The notes under the pieces: generated by a model
Database searches by the model: none
What the model saw: the letters and a program-made list of their open reading frames with translations, nothing else
Told to the model about the DNA's origin: nothing
Assembly (NCBI RefSeq): GCF_032399705.1
Contig: NZ_CP135922.1
Coordinates: forward strand, 2,852,001-2,916,000
Direction: 5' to 3'
Length of the DNA stretch: 64,000 nucleotides
From: Paenibacillus sp. BIC5C1
GTDB lineage: Bacteria > Bacillota > Bacilli > Paenibacillales > Paenibacillaceae
Program-made: the position numbers and the translations under genes
Shown: positions 10,103 through 17,786 of the stretch, in pieces
Numbering within the stretch: position 1 is the first letter of the stretch
Layout: each line of letters begins with the position of its first letter

Positions 10103-10144
10103 AAAACGGGCCTCCTGTACCATGATAGGGGACCCGTTTTTTTC
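10103..10144 (+). terminator. Terminator after HD-GYP gene
   Basis: AAAACGGG (10103-10110) pairs with CCCGTTTT (10133-10140), with further inner pairing of CTCCT to AGGGG, followed by T residues. It may also serve the convergent VOC gene. Confidence 0.8.
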
Positions 10145-10204
10145 ATTTATATTATGCACTGCGTTGTTCTTCATGGTGACCAGGAGTATACTTTTGCAAA
10201 GACC

Positions 10205-10597
10205 TTAATCTTCCTTTTTAGGAAGATTGAGCTGCCAATTCACGCCATAACGATCCTGGACCCAGGCGAATTGCTGACTGACGGGGGATGCAGCCAGCGG
10301 CATCAATACCTCTCCCTCAGTGGATAAGGCTTCGAACAACCTGGCAATCTCGTCGGTCGTTTCGCAGTCGATAAACAGTGAGATAGCTGGAGTAAACGCG
10401 TGAAAAGCGCTAGTGTTGTCAATCGCCATAAAGGTTTGCCCGTTCAGAGTAAAAGTGGCATGCAGAACTTTGCCATTATCCTGATAAAACACGTGCTGAA
10501 TGGTCGAGTCAGCAAATAAAGAAGTGTACCAGTGAATAGCTTCCTCTGCTTGTCCCGAGAACATTAGAAACGTTGTGATTTTGGTTGATGCATTCAT
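10205..10597 (-). CDS. VOC-superfamily protein (PhnB/3-demethylubiquinone-like)
   Basis: A 130-residue single-domain protein of the glyoxalase/bleomycin-resistance fold. It starts with TKITTFLMFSGQAEEAI, the opening of PhnB-like VOC proteins, and ends with the W-V-Q-D-R-Y-G-V-N-W-Q pattern common in that group. Members are usually cytosolic, dimeric and of unknown substrate; a true demethylubiquinone methyltransferase role is unlikely in a menaquinone organism. It lies between convergent HD-GYP and divergent SRPBCC genes. The start at 10597 has an AGGAG-like site just upstream on the minus strand. Confidence 0.85.
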   Translation of the reverse strand: MNASTKITTFLMFSGQAEEAIHWYTSLFADSTIQHVFYQDNGKVLHATFTLNGQTFMAIDNTSAFHAFTPAISLFIDCETTDEIARLFEALSTEGEVLMPLAASPVSQQFAWVQDRYGVNWQLNLPKKED

Positions 10598-10695
10598 GAA
10601 TCATATACAACTCCTTTCAGTGATCACCAATAGGTTGCAGAGAGGGCCAAGCCCCTATTCATATTGTAACGGAATCGGGAAAGGAGAGATAGCTC

Positions 10696-11154
10696 TTGAT
10701 TGAAGTGGTAACTGAGATTGAAATACATGCCCCCATCGACCGATGTTTCGACTATGCGCGGGACATTGATATTCATACCCAGACGGTCTGGAAACATACC
10801 CGTGAGCAGGCTGTAGCTGGTGTTACAACGGGCAGAATTGGCGAAGGCGACACGGTAACTTTCGAAGCAAACCATTTCGGGATAAGGCAGCAGCTGACTT
10901 CCCGGATCGCCGAGTACAATCGGCCGTATCTCTTTGTGGATCAGATGGAGAAAGGTGCTTTCAAGAGCATGAGACATGAACACAGCTTCAGCAAACTTGG
11001 TGAGCAGACCACTTGTATGAGGGACACACTAAGATTTGAAGCTCCTCTTGGTGTTCTGGGTTGGGTCGCAGAGCGGATTGTACTCAAGAGGTATATGCAG
11101 GCTTTCCTGGAGAGCCGTAATTTGAAGCTAAAAGAGTTACTAGAAAATAAATAG
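10696..11154 (+). CDS. SRPBCC (START-like) ligand-binding protein
   Basis: A 152-residue protein that begins with the typical hydrophobic-ligand cavity strand IEVVTEIEIHAPIDRCFDYARD and ends with a long helix (L-E-S-R-N-L-K-L-K-E-L-L), both classic for polyketide-cyclase/START-like proteins. TTG at 10696 is used, with AGGAGAG upstream. The ligand is unknown. It diverges from the VOC protein and is followed closely by a tiny membrane protein that may share its transcript. Confidence 0.82.
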   Translation: MIEVVTEIEIHAPIDRCFDYARDIDIHTQTVWKHTREQAVAGVTTGRIGEGDTVTFEANHFGIRQQLTSRIAEYNRPYLFVDQMEKGAFKSMRHEHSFSKLGEQTTCMRDTLRFEAPLGVLGWVAERIVLKRYMQAFLESRNLKLKELLENK

Positions 11155-11184
11155 AGCCGATCTGTCAGGAGGAGATGATGTTTG

Positions 11185-11343
11185 ATGGAAAACGAATATT
11201 TTGTGGGCTGGGGCACACTTGCCCTCATTAATGCCGGACTTGCTCAGGGAAAAAACAGAAGTGGTCGTAACTGGTTTCTGATTTCCCTGTTATTTGGTCC
11301 GCTAGCCACTCTGTTTATCGTGGTATGGAATAAGCTGGATTAA
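11185..11343 (+). CDS. Small membrane protein, unknown function (52 aa)
   Basis: ATG 11185 (or the adjacent TTG 11182) follows AGGAGGAG at 11167-11174. The 52-residue product has a weakly hydrophobic N-terminal half with Gly/Ala, a basic patch K-N-R-S-G-R-N, then one clear membrane segment (about 31-47, W-F-L-I-S-L-L-F-G-P-L-A-T-L-F-I-V-V-W). It lies 30 bp after the SRPBCC gene in the same direction and is probably co-transcribed. The strong ribosome site and well-formed membrane segment support a real gene, but no function is recognised. Confidence 0.6.
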   Translation: MENEYFVGWGTLALINAGLAQGKNRSGRNWFLISLLFGPLATLFIVVWNKLD

Positions 11344-11356
11344 GTTCATTTATTGA

Positions 11357-12571
11357 TTACGAATTCCGATGGAAATACCGATCGAAGGCCCAGAACAGAA
11401 GCGCAGTGGCACTAACGCCTGCGCCCAGCCAGCAAACGCCAGTCCAGCCTGTCCACGCGTAAACTTGAGTAGAAGCAATGGAACCGGTAGCACTTCCTAT
11501 CGAATAAAAGATCATGTAGGCGCCCGTCAAGCGGCTCTGCGCCTCAGGTCGAACTTCATAGATCAGACTCTGGTTGGTGACATGTACGGCCTGCACAGCA
11601 AGGTCCAGCATAATTACCCCAGCTATAAGCAGCCATAATGAGTGGTGAACATAGCCAATGGGCAGCCAGGATAGAAGCAATATGACCAGAGCGACGCCTG
11701 TCGTCTTTTGTCCCAATCCCCGATCAGCTAGTCTTCCTGCACGTGCAGCAGCCAGCGCACCAGCAGCTCCCGCGAGACCAAAGGCTCCAATAGCAGTATG
11801 TGACAGGGAAAGTGGCGGAGCGCTAAGTGGCAGCACCATGGAAGTCCACAGAATGCTGAAGGCTGTGAAGATCAACATGGCGAGAACGCCACGTGTCCGC
11901 AGAATAGGCAGCTCACGGTATAGTTGCAGGACAGAAACGATCAATTGGGTGTAGCTGAGTTTCTCTCGTTTAGGTTCGTGTTTTGGGAGTACAAGAAATA
12001 GGGCAATAACGCCTAGTAATGTCAGACTGGCAGAGAAGAGATAGACCGATCTCCAGCCGATCCAATCGTTTAAGGTGCCTGCAATGGTTCGTGCCAGTAA
12101 TATGCCTATGACGATCCCGCTTGTGACCAGACCGACGATACGCCCTCGTTCTGAAGGTGCAGCCAGGGAGGCGGCAAAGGCAACGAGTGTTTGTGTAATG
12201 ACGGCAAGCAACCCGATCGCCGCCATTCCAATGAATAGAACCTGGCTGGAGGATGAGGTACCGACAGTGATCAGTGCGATTACGGATAAAAGCATCTGGC
12301 TAATGATCAGCTTACGCCGGTTCAATAGATCACCAAGAGGGACCAGTAATAACAATCCGAGGGCGTAACAAATCTGGGTTACGGTAATAACAATGCCAAT
12401 GGATGAATGCGTGATACTGAATTCGTCAGCAATGGAGTCGAGTAAAGGCTGGGCATAATAAATGTTAGCTACCGCCAGTCCGCTGCACAGGGCAAATAAC
12501 AGCGCCACAACGCGGGTCATACTCGGACGTCCTTCGCTGAAGGGATGTGCTTGATGAGAAGGATTTTGCAT
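11357..12571 (-). CDS. MFS transporter, probable drug exporter
   Basis: A 404-residue permease with about 12 hydrophobic segments. The N-terminal half shows N-I-Y-Y-A-Q-P-L-L and the loop 2-3 motif G-D-L-L-N-R-R-K of the major facilitator superfamily; the R-L-A-D-R-G repeat marks the second half. The pattern resembles YnfM/YcaD-like exporters. It is divergent from a TetR regulator, and near-identical inverted operator-like sites lie before each gene, so substrate-induced derepression of efflux is the obvious model. Start at 12571 has AAGGTG before it. The substrate is unknown. Confidence 0.88.
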   Translation of the reverse strand: MQNPSHQAHPFSEGRPSMTRVVALLFALCSGLAVANIYYAQPLLDSIADEFSITHSSIGIVITVTQICYALGLLLLVPLGDLLNRRKLIISQMLLSVIALITVGTSSSSQVLFIGMAAIGLLAVITQTLVAFAASLAAPSERGRIVGLVTSGIVIGILLARTIAGTLNDWIGWRSVYLFSASLTLLGVIALFLVLPKHEPKREKLSYTQLIVSVLQLYRELPILRTRGVLAMLIFTAFSILWTSMVLPLSAPPLSLSHTAIGAFGLAGAAGALAAARAGRLADRGLGQKTTGVALVILLLSWLPIGYVHHSLWLLIAGVIMLDLAVQAVHVTNQSLIYEVRPEAQSRLTGAYMIFYSIGSATGSIASTQVYAWTGWTGVCWLGAGVSATALLFWAFDRYFHRNS

Positions 12572-12640
12572 GGATGATTCACCTTTCTGTATTCGAATAT
12601 GGTAAGTTAGGGAGCAGAAAGTCCACTGATGAATTTAAAT

Positions 12641-12656
12641 ATACCGATCAGTACAT
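12641..12656. promoter_or_regulatory. Candidate TetR operator, exporter side
   Basis: ATACCGATCAGTACAT lies about 70 bp upstream of the exporter start. Its reverse complement differs little from the site at 12782-12797, before the TetR gene. The inference is that the divergent TetR binds both. Confidence 0.55.
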
Positions 12657-12781
12657 TATGATTCCGAATAAACATACTTCACACGTTGACACGATGTCAA
12701 GAATTAAAATGGAATGATTAAATTTTCTTTTATAAATTGAGATATGTTTGACGTGGGATTTGGATATAGATTAAAATAGAT

Positions 12782-12797
12782 GTATACTGATCGATAT
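12782..12797. promoter_or_regulatory. Candidate TetR operator, regulator side
   Basis: GTATACTGATCGATAT lies 18 bp before the TetR start and just before its ribosome site. Read backwards it is ATATCGATCAGTATAC, matching the exporter-side site at 13 of 16 bases, so autoregulation is likely. Confidence 0.55.
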
Positions 12798-12814
12798 ATA
12801 ATGAGGGTGAATAC

Positions 12815-13399
12815 ATGGTTAGACAACGGGAATTTGATACGGAGCAGGCACTGGAAGCGGCGATGCAGATTTTTTGGGATAAGGGATTTGAAGCGACGTC
12901 CTTAAGTGATTTGACAACAGCCATGGGGATTCAGCGTCCAAGTCTATATGCGGCTTTTGGTGACAAAAAGGAATTGTTTGAAACGGCACTTCGCAGATAT
13001 ACAACTTTGCATGCCGCTCAGGTCAGATCCAGGCTGCAACATACATCCTCTGTGAAAGAAGCCTTCCGTACCTTATTTGAACATATTGGAGCAGAAGGGG
13101 ATGTGACAGATACTCGTCACGGCTGTTTTTGCATCAATACGATGGTTGAACTGGCTCCGCATGACCCCAAATTCGCTGTTCTGACACGCGAGCACCAGAT
13201 GTATCTGGCGGCGATTTTCAAGGAGACGATTGAACGGGGGCAGGAAACAGGGGAATTGTCTAATGATCTCGACGCAAGTGCGTTGTCCAGGTCTCTGGTT
13301 GTATCGATGATTGGATTGACTGTGATGATGAAATCGGAGCCGGATCGCTCATTTGTGCAGCAGAGTATTAAGATTACGTTATCGTTGCTTGAGGAATGA
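12815..13399 (+). CDS. TetR/AcrR-family repressor of the divergent exporter
   Basis: A 194-residue regulator. The N-terminal helix-turn-helix (about 10-56) has the family pattern A-M-Q-I-F-W-D-K-G-F-E-A-T-S and I-Q-R-P-S-L-Y-A-A-F-G. The C-terminal helical ligand domain contains the C-F-C-I-N-T segment seen in the TetR_C-type group that often controls efflux or quinone/aldehyde genes. ATG 12815 has GAGGG upstream. Divergence from the MFS gene and the two matching operator-like sites make that gene the probable target. Confidence 0.9.
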   Translation: MVRQREFDTEQALEAAMQIFWDKGFEATSLSDLTTAMGIQRPSLYAAFGDKKELFETALRRYTTLHAAQVRSRLQHTSSVKEAFRTLFEHIGAEGDVTDTRHGCFCINTMVELAPHDPKFAVLTREHQMYLAAIFKETIERGQETGELSNDLDASALSRSLVVSMIGLTVMMKSEPDRSFVQQSIKITLSLLEE

Positions 13400-13432
13400 G
13401 GGAAAGATTTCATTTTTAGAAAGGGTGTTCAT

Positions 13433-13684
13433 ATGGAGCGTTATTTTCATAGGATCTACCTTGTCGTTTTATACATTATAGGTGTGCTGCTTACGACATA
13501 CGGCGGGATGGGGATCATCAATTTCAGTTTGATTGTGATTGGCATACTTGCTTTTATTGCTATTGTTGGTTCGCTGACAGAGAATGATCAATCAAAATTG
13601 GATACGATTTTTTGGAAAATACGGTCCTTGCTTCAAGTGGCGATGGCCATACTGATCACGGCGCTGCTTTTCAAGCTGTTTTGA
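13433..13684 (+). CDS. Small membrane protein, unknown (83 aa)
   Basis: An 83-residue hydrophobic protein with segments at about 7-27, 29-46 and 64-81 and a short charged loop (T-E-N-D-Q-S-K-L-D) between the last two. It starts 33 bp after the TetR gene with a GAAAGGGTG ribosome site and is probably co-transcribed with it. No family is recognised. Membership in the efflux regulon is possible but inferred only from position. Confidence 0.65.
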   Translation: MERYFHRIYLVVLYIIGVLLTTYGGMGIINFSLIVIGILAFIAIVGSLTENDQSKLDTIFWKIRSLLQVAMAILITALLFKLF

Positions 13685-13875
13685 TGTGACAGGGTGAAAT
13701 GGGAGCGTGTTCCTGCTCTTTTTTGTGTCTGAGGACAGTGGGCAGATAAGGGTTTGAGTTGATACAATACAGATAGGGTATAGATTAAATTAGGGTGTAT
13801 ACTATGATTTACATATTCGTGTAACATGTTCAAAGATTGTTAGATGATGCACATATATGAGGAGGAGATTCAACC

Positions 13876-14850
13876 ATGCAGACGAAGTTGCGTTGTGCCA
13901 TATTGGATGATTATCAGAATGTAGCCCTTTCTTCAGCGGATTGGACTCCTATCCTGGATCGGGTTGAGGTTCAGACGTTCAATAACTATTTGGGATCAGA
14001 AGAGAAGGTCGTTCAGGAACTGCAGGATTTTGAAATTATAGTCTTGATGCGTGAGCGTACACCTTTTCCTGAATCCGTGATTACACAATTGCCCAAGCTC
14101 AAGCTTCTGATTACAAGCGGCATGCGCAATGCCTCCATTGACCTCCAGGCTGCGGAAGAAAGCGGTGTAATCGTGTGCGGCACGGAAGGTAGCTCGAACC
14201 CGCCGACTGAACTCACATGGGCGTTGATACTGGGTCTGTCCAGACAGTTGGTAACTGAAAATAACGCACTGCGCTCCAATCGGAATTGGCAGAGTACAGT
14301 TGGCATGGATTTGTACGGAAAGACATTGGGATTGCTCGGTTTAGGCAAGATTGGCAGCCGAATGGCAGAGATTGCACAAGCCTTTGGCATGAACGTGATC
14401 GCCTGGAGTGAGAATTTGACACAGGCAAGAGCAGAGGAACAGGGAGTCCAATGGGCAGAGACCAAGGAGCAGCTGCTTGAACAAAGTGATATTGTTTCCA
14501 TTCATCTGGTGCTCAGTGATCGGACACGTAATCTGATCGGACGAGCCGAGTTGCAACGGATGAAAAATACTGCTTTATTGATAAATACGTCCCGTGCAGG
14601 CATTGTGGATCAAGAGGCGATGGTCGAAGCTTTACAGAATGAGTGGATTGCCGGGGCAGGTCTGGACGTATATGAACAGGAACCTCTTCCTGTGAATCAT
14701 ATGTTGCGTACACTGCCCAATCTGCTGGCAACGCCGCACCTGGGTTATGTGACTCAAGGCAACTATGCCATTTATTTTAACCATACCGTAGAGGATATTG
14801 AGATGTTTATCAAAGGAACACCAATTAGACAATTGCTTTCGAAGAAGTAA
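13876..14850 (+). CDS. D-2-hydroxyacid dehydrogenase, NAD-dependent
   Basis: A 324-residue oxidoreductase of the D-isomer 2-hydroxyacid dehydrogenase family, which interconverts 2-keto acids and D-2-hydroxyacids. The Rossmann motif G-L-G-K-I-G lies near residues 157-162; the catalytic Arg is in N-T-S-R-A-G, the Glu in V-Y-E-Q-E-P-L and the His in T-P-H-L-G-Y. The N-terminal catalytic domain is shorter and more divergent than in phosphoglycerate dehydrogenases and no ACT domain is present, so serine synthesis is unlikely. ATG 13876 has GAGGAGGAG before it. It is monocistronic and converges on the LacI-type gene; both share a terminator. Confidence 0.9.
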   Translation: MQTKLRCAILDDYQNVALSSADWTPILDRVEVQTFNNYLGSEEKVVQELQDFEIIVLMRERTPFPESVITQLPKLKLLITSGMRNASIDLQAAEESGVIVCGTEGSSNPPTELTWALILGLSRQLVTENNALRSNRNWQSTVGMDLYGKTLGLLGLGKIGSRMAEIAQAFGMNVIAWSENLTQARAEEQGVQWAETKEQLLEQSDIVSIHLVLSDRTRNLIGRAELQRMKNTALLINTSRAGIVDQEAMVEALQNEWIAGAGLDVYEQEPLPVNHMLRTLPNLLATPHLGYVTQGNYAIYFNHTVEDIEMFIKGTPIRQLLSKK

Positions 14851-14895
14851 TGGTTCGGAGGTGGGGTTGAGATAAAAGAGTGTGAATGAAGATAA

Positions 14896-14946
14896 AAAAA
14901 GGTGTTTCTCAGGAACGAAATTCATACCTGGTGAGCACCTTTTTTG
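14896..14946. terminator. Shared terminator between convergent genes
   Basis: AAAAAGGTG pairs with CACCTTTTTT around an imperfect CTCAGG/CCTGGTGAG inner stem. A/T tracts on both sides allow it to work in both directions. Confidence 0.7.
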
Positions 14947-14990
14947 TATTTATCGAGTGGGATTGTCCATTAAATCCGGTGACTTTGCGA

Positions 14991-16034
14991 TCATTCTTCT
15001 GCGGGTGGTCCTTGTGAAGATGAGCGGATCATGGCAACGCTGGACTCACGCACAATTAACCGTGGCTCAAATTGAATATGCTCGTAATCCGTGGTGCTCA
15101 TCTCTCGAATCCGTTTTAACAGCAATTCCGTAGCAAGTCGGGCCACTTCTTCGCCCATAATCGAGACTGAACTGATCTGCGGAGAAGTAACGGTAGTCCA
15201 TTGGTTATTATCAACGCCCACGACAGCGATATCTTCTGGGACTCGAACGCCGAGTTCTTTAAACCGATTTACCAGTCCGATGGCGACCATATCGTTAATC
15301 GCGTATACGGCATCTGGCATGTGAGTCAGTCCATAGAAATAATCCGCTGCATTAGCTCCCGTATTCAATGAAAAATCTTCTCCGAAGTAAACAAGCGAGA
15401 TATCTACATGTCCCAGTGCCTGCTCATAAGCCCGATAACGTTCTTCAATAATATCTTTGGGAGCACCGGCGTATGCGATGCGAGTCCGTCCAATCTTAAT
15501 CAGATGTTCCATCACCAATTTCCCTTCAGGCTGTGAAAGAGAAACGACATCTGCTTTCATGCCAGGGTCCAGCTTTTTACCGTAATTGATCATGGAAATG
15601 GGAAGAGGAGCTTTATCAATTAAGCCAGACAACGTTTTGGGATATGCCAAAGGCATGAAAATAAGCCCGTCCACGTGCAGTTTTTTGATCGTACGAATGG
15701 TTTCCAGTTCCGTTCGTGCATTACCCGCCGTATTAATTTGAACCACATGATACCCGTGCTGCTTCGCCGTTTGTTCAACAGACCAAGAGATCTCGGGAAT
15801 GATGGCGTTGCGTATGTCAGGTACAACCAGTGCAATCTGATGCGTCTGGCGTATTTTCAAACTCTGAGCAGAGGTATTGGGGACAAATCCTAGCTCCTCA
15901 ATGGCCTGCATGACTTTATCCCGGGTTTTGTTGCTGATGCCATCGGAATTGTTAATGGCACGGGAGACGGTAGCGATACCTACACCTGCAAGTTCTGCAA
16001 CGTCCTTGATCGTAACCTTCTGATCTTTACTCAC
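14991..16034 (-). CDS. LacI/GalR-family transcriptional regulator
   Basis: A 347-residue repressor. The N-terminal helix-turn-helix V-T-I-K-D-V-A-E-L-A-G-V (about 7-26) with T-V-S-R-A-I and the hinge region are canonical; residues 65-340 form the periplasmic-binding-like ligand domain, containing V-D-G-L-I-F, V-V-G-V-D-N-N and I-S-S-V-S-I. The gene is divergent from bdhA; near-identical C-G-G-A-A-A-C-G palindromes lie before each gene. Autorepression and repression of bdhA are inferred; the effector is unknown. Confidence 0.92.
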   Translation of the reverse strand: MSKDQKVTIKDVAELAGVGIATVSRAINNSDGISNKTRDKVMQAIEELGFVPNTSAQSLKIRQTHQIALVVPDIRNAIIPEISWSVEQTAKQHGYHVVQINTAGNARTELETIRTIKKLHVDGLIFMPLAYPKTLSGLIDKAPLPISMINYGKKLDPGMKADVVSLSQPEGKLVMEHLIKIGRTRIAYAGAPKDIIEERYRAYEQALGHVDISLVYFGEDFSLNTGANAADYFYGLTHMPDAVYAINDMVAIGLVNRFKELGVRVPEDIAVVGVDNNQWTTVTSPQISSVSIMGEEVARLATELLLKRIREMSTTDYEHIQFEPRLIVRESSVAMIRSSSQGPPAEE

Positions 16035-16055
16035 GTTTAGTTAACCTCACTTCAT

Positions 16056-16069
16056 CGGAAACGATTCCG
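16056..16069. promoter_or_regulatory. LacI-type operator before the regulator gene
   Basis: CGGAAACGATTCCG is a palindrome except at its centre and lies 21 bp upstream of the regulator start. It differs at one base from the perfect palindrome before bdhA. Confidence 0.65.
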
Positions 16070-16367
16070 AATTTTGAAAATATATACGAATGAAATGACA
16101 ATCCTATACCTTGATTATAACATTTGAGCCAATAAGTATCCTGTGAATACGATTAAAGACCAGAGATGTTGGTTGCTTTCCAAAAGAACCGAATGGATAA
16201 ATAGAGATAAATCGCGCATTCTATATCAATTGAATTAAAAATATACACGAGAGAGAACGGAGGGAAAGCCACAGAGAAAAAAAGATCAATACATTGAAAA
16301 CGCTGGCATTACACCAGAATTATCGACGTAAAATTCATAAGATAGACATATGTGTGACAAATTATGT

Positions 16368-16396
16368 TTGACAGCCTATTTAAAATGTGACATATT
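16368..16396 (+). promoter_or_regulatory. Putative SigA promoter of bdhA
   Basis: TTGACA (16368-16373), a 17-base spacer and CATATT (16391-16396). The operator begins eight bases after the -10 box, which fits repression by blocking initiation. The rest of the 418-bp divergent interval shows no other structure. Confidence 0.5.
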
Positions 16397-16403
16397 TAAC
16401 TTA

Positions 16404-16417
16404 CGGAAACGTTTCCG
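16404..16417. promoter_or_regulatory. LacI-type operator of bdhA
   Basis: CGGAAACGTTTCCG is a perfect 14-bp palindrome located at the expected transcription start. It has the central CG of LacI/GalR operators and also resembles a catabolite-responsive element, so CcpA is an alternative binder. Confidence 0.7.
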
Positions 16418-16453
16418 ATTATATCAAAAATTATGATCTGGGAGATGAAACAA

Positions 16454-17503
16454 ATGAAAGCATTGCGTTGGCATGGAGTGAAAGATTTACGTCTCGAAAA
16501 TATTGATGAACCCCGCCCTGAACAGGGAAAGGTTAAAATAAAAGTGGAGTGGTGTGGAATCTGTGGCAGTGACTTGCATGAGTACACTGCTGGCCCGATC
16601 TTCATTCCGGCTCAAGCACCGCATCCGCTAACAGGGGAACAAGCACCTGTTGTGATGGGACATGAATTTTCAGGACAAGTCGTTGAAGTAGGAGAAGGTG
16701 TGACACGATTTAAGGCAGGTGACCGCGTTGTAGTGGAACCGATCTATGCGTGTGGCCATTGTGAAGCCTGTAAACAAGGGAAATACAATTTGTGCGATCA
16801 GATGGGTTTCTTGGGCCTGGCTGGTGGAGGCGGAGGTTTCTCGGAGTATGTAACAGCTGAGGAATATATGGTACATGCCATTCCTGATTCCATCTCGTAT
16901 GAGCAAGGAGCGTTGGTGGAACCTTCCGCAGTAGCACTTCATGCTGTTCGTCAAAGCAAACTCAAAGTGGGCGACACTGCGGCTGTTTTTGGTGCGGGTC
17001 CAATCGGGTTGCTGGTTATTGAAGCGTTGAAAGCTTCTGGCGCATCGGATATTTATGTTGTTGAATTATCCGAGGAACGTAAAGCCAAAGCGGAAGAACT
17101 TGGCGCCATTGTTATTGATCCTACACAATACAATGTGGTGGAAGAAATCCATGCGCGTACACAAGGTGGCGTGAATGTAGCTTATGAAGTAACGGGTGTA
17201 CCACGGGTGCTGCAACAAGCGATTGATTCAACGCGTATTGGCGGTGAATTGATGATCGTCAGCATCTTCGAACAAGAAGCACCGATTCTGCCTAACTCCA
17301 TTGTTATGAAGGAGCGCACAGTCAATGGCATTATCGGTTACCGTGACGTATTCCCGGCTGTGATTAGCCTGATGGCTAAAGGTTTCTTCCCAGCTGATAA
17401 GTTGGTAACCAAACGAATCAGCCTGGACGAAGTGGTAGAGCACGGATTTGAAGCACTGCTGAAAGAGAAAAACCAGGTTAAAATTCTGGTGAAAGCAGAG
17501 TAA
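16454..17503 (+). CDS. bdhA: (R,R)-butanediol dehydrogenase / zinc alcohol dehydrogenase
   Basis: A 349-residue medium-chain dehydrogenase; ATG 16454 is preferred because GGGAG (16440-16444) precedes it. Catalytic zinc ligands are C37 in G-I-C-G-S-D and the G-H-E pair near 70-72; the structural zinc loop C-G-H-C-E-A-C with a fourth Cys follows at about 100-115. The G-A-G-P-I-G Rossmann motif lies near 183. The insert A-P-H-P-L-T-G-E and overall pattern match 2,3-butanediol dehydrogenases, which reduce acetoin to butanediol with NADH and balance redox in fermentation. It is under the adjacent LacI-type operator, and a UUCG-loop terminator follows. Confidence 0.9.
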   Translation: MKALRWHGVKDLRLENIDEPRPEQGKVKIKVEWCGICGSDLHEYTAGPIFIPAQAPHPLTGEQAPVVMGHEFSGQVVEVGEGVTRFKAGDRVVVEPIYACGHCEACKQGKYNLCDQMGFLGLAGGGGGFSEYVTAEEYMVHAIPDSISYEQGALVEPSAVALHAVRQSKLKVGDTAAVFGAGPIGLLVIEALKASGASDIYVVELSEERKAKAEELGAIVIDPTQYNVVEEIHARTQGGVNVAYEVTGVPRVLQQAIDSTRIGGELMIVSIFEQEAPILPNSIVMKERTVNGIIGYRDVFPAVISLMAKGFFPADKLVTKRISLDEVVEHGFEALLKEKNQVKILVKAE

Positions 17504-17630
17504 CTTTACCGAGCTATTTAACAAGACAACATAATAGAGTGGAAGTCAACGAATGGCAGCTGTCACCAGGTTGAAGTTCAACTTGAGCTGATGTCCAGCG
17601 GTAGGCAGCTGCAACGAATGAATGACAAAT

Positions 17631-17668
17631 AGACAACGCATCTTCGGATGCGATTGTCTATTTTTTTT
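17631..17668 (+). terminator. Terminator after bdhA (UUCG loop)
   Basis: AGACAACGCATC pairs with GATGCGATTGTCT (one bulge) across a TTCG tetraloop and is followed by eight T. Upstream, 17565-17584 holds a small GTTGAA/TTCAAC inverted repeat of unknown meaning. Confidence 0.9.
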
Positions 17669-17689
17669 GCACAAAGCGGGCGGAATTTG

Positions 17690-17718
17690 TTGCAAGTACG
17701 TTTCATTTTACATAATAT
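17690..17718 (+). promoter_or_regulatory. Putative promoter of the Asp-box protein gene
   Basis: TTGCAA (17690-17695), 17-base spacer, TAATAT (17713-17718). The shared GATACA operator-like motif begins six bases downstream. Confidence 0.45.
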
Positions 17719-17723
17719 AAAAA

Positions 17724-17750
17724 GATACAATTTGTATCATTTTGATGTAA
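17724..17750. promoter_or_regulatory. Shared GATACA motif, copy 1
   Basis: GATACAATTTGTATC (17724-17738) is a 15-bp palindrome followed by ATTT and TGTAA. The 27-base block matches the one at 29721-29747 at 22 of 27 positions, at the same place relative to a predicted promoter. It is a probable repressor site. Confidence 0.55.
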
Positions 17751-17786
17751 AGGTGTTATTTCATAAAAATGAAGGAGGAAGCGGAC

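Noticed and set aside
12075..12368. Plus-strand frames opposite the MFS exporter
   Set aside because: Arg/Ser-rich antisense translation of transmembrane-coding DNA; no ribosome site.
17538..17620. Repeat-like CAGCTG/CAACGAATG arrangement after bdhA
   Set aside because: Short and irregular; the real terminator follows at 17631-17668 and nothing else supports a function.
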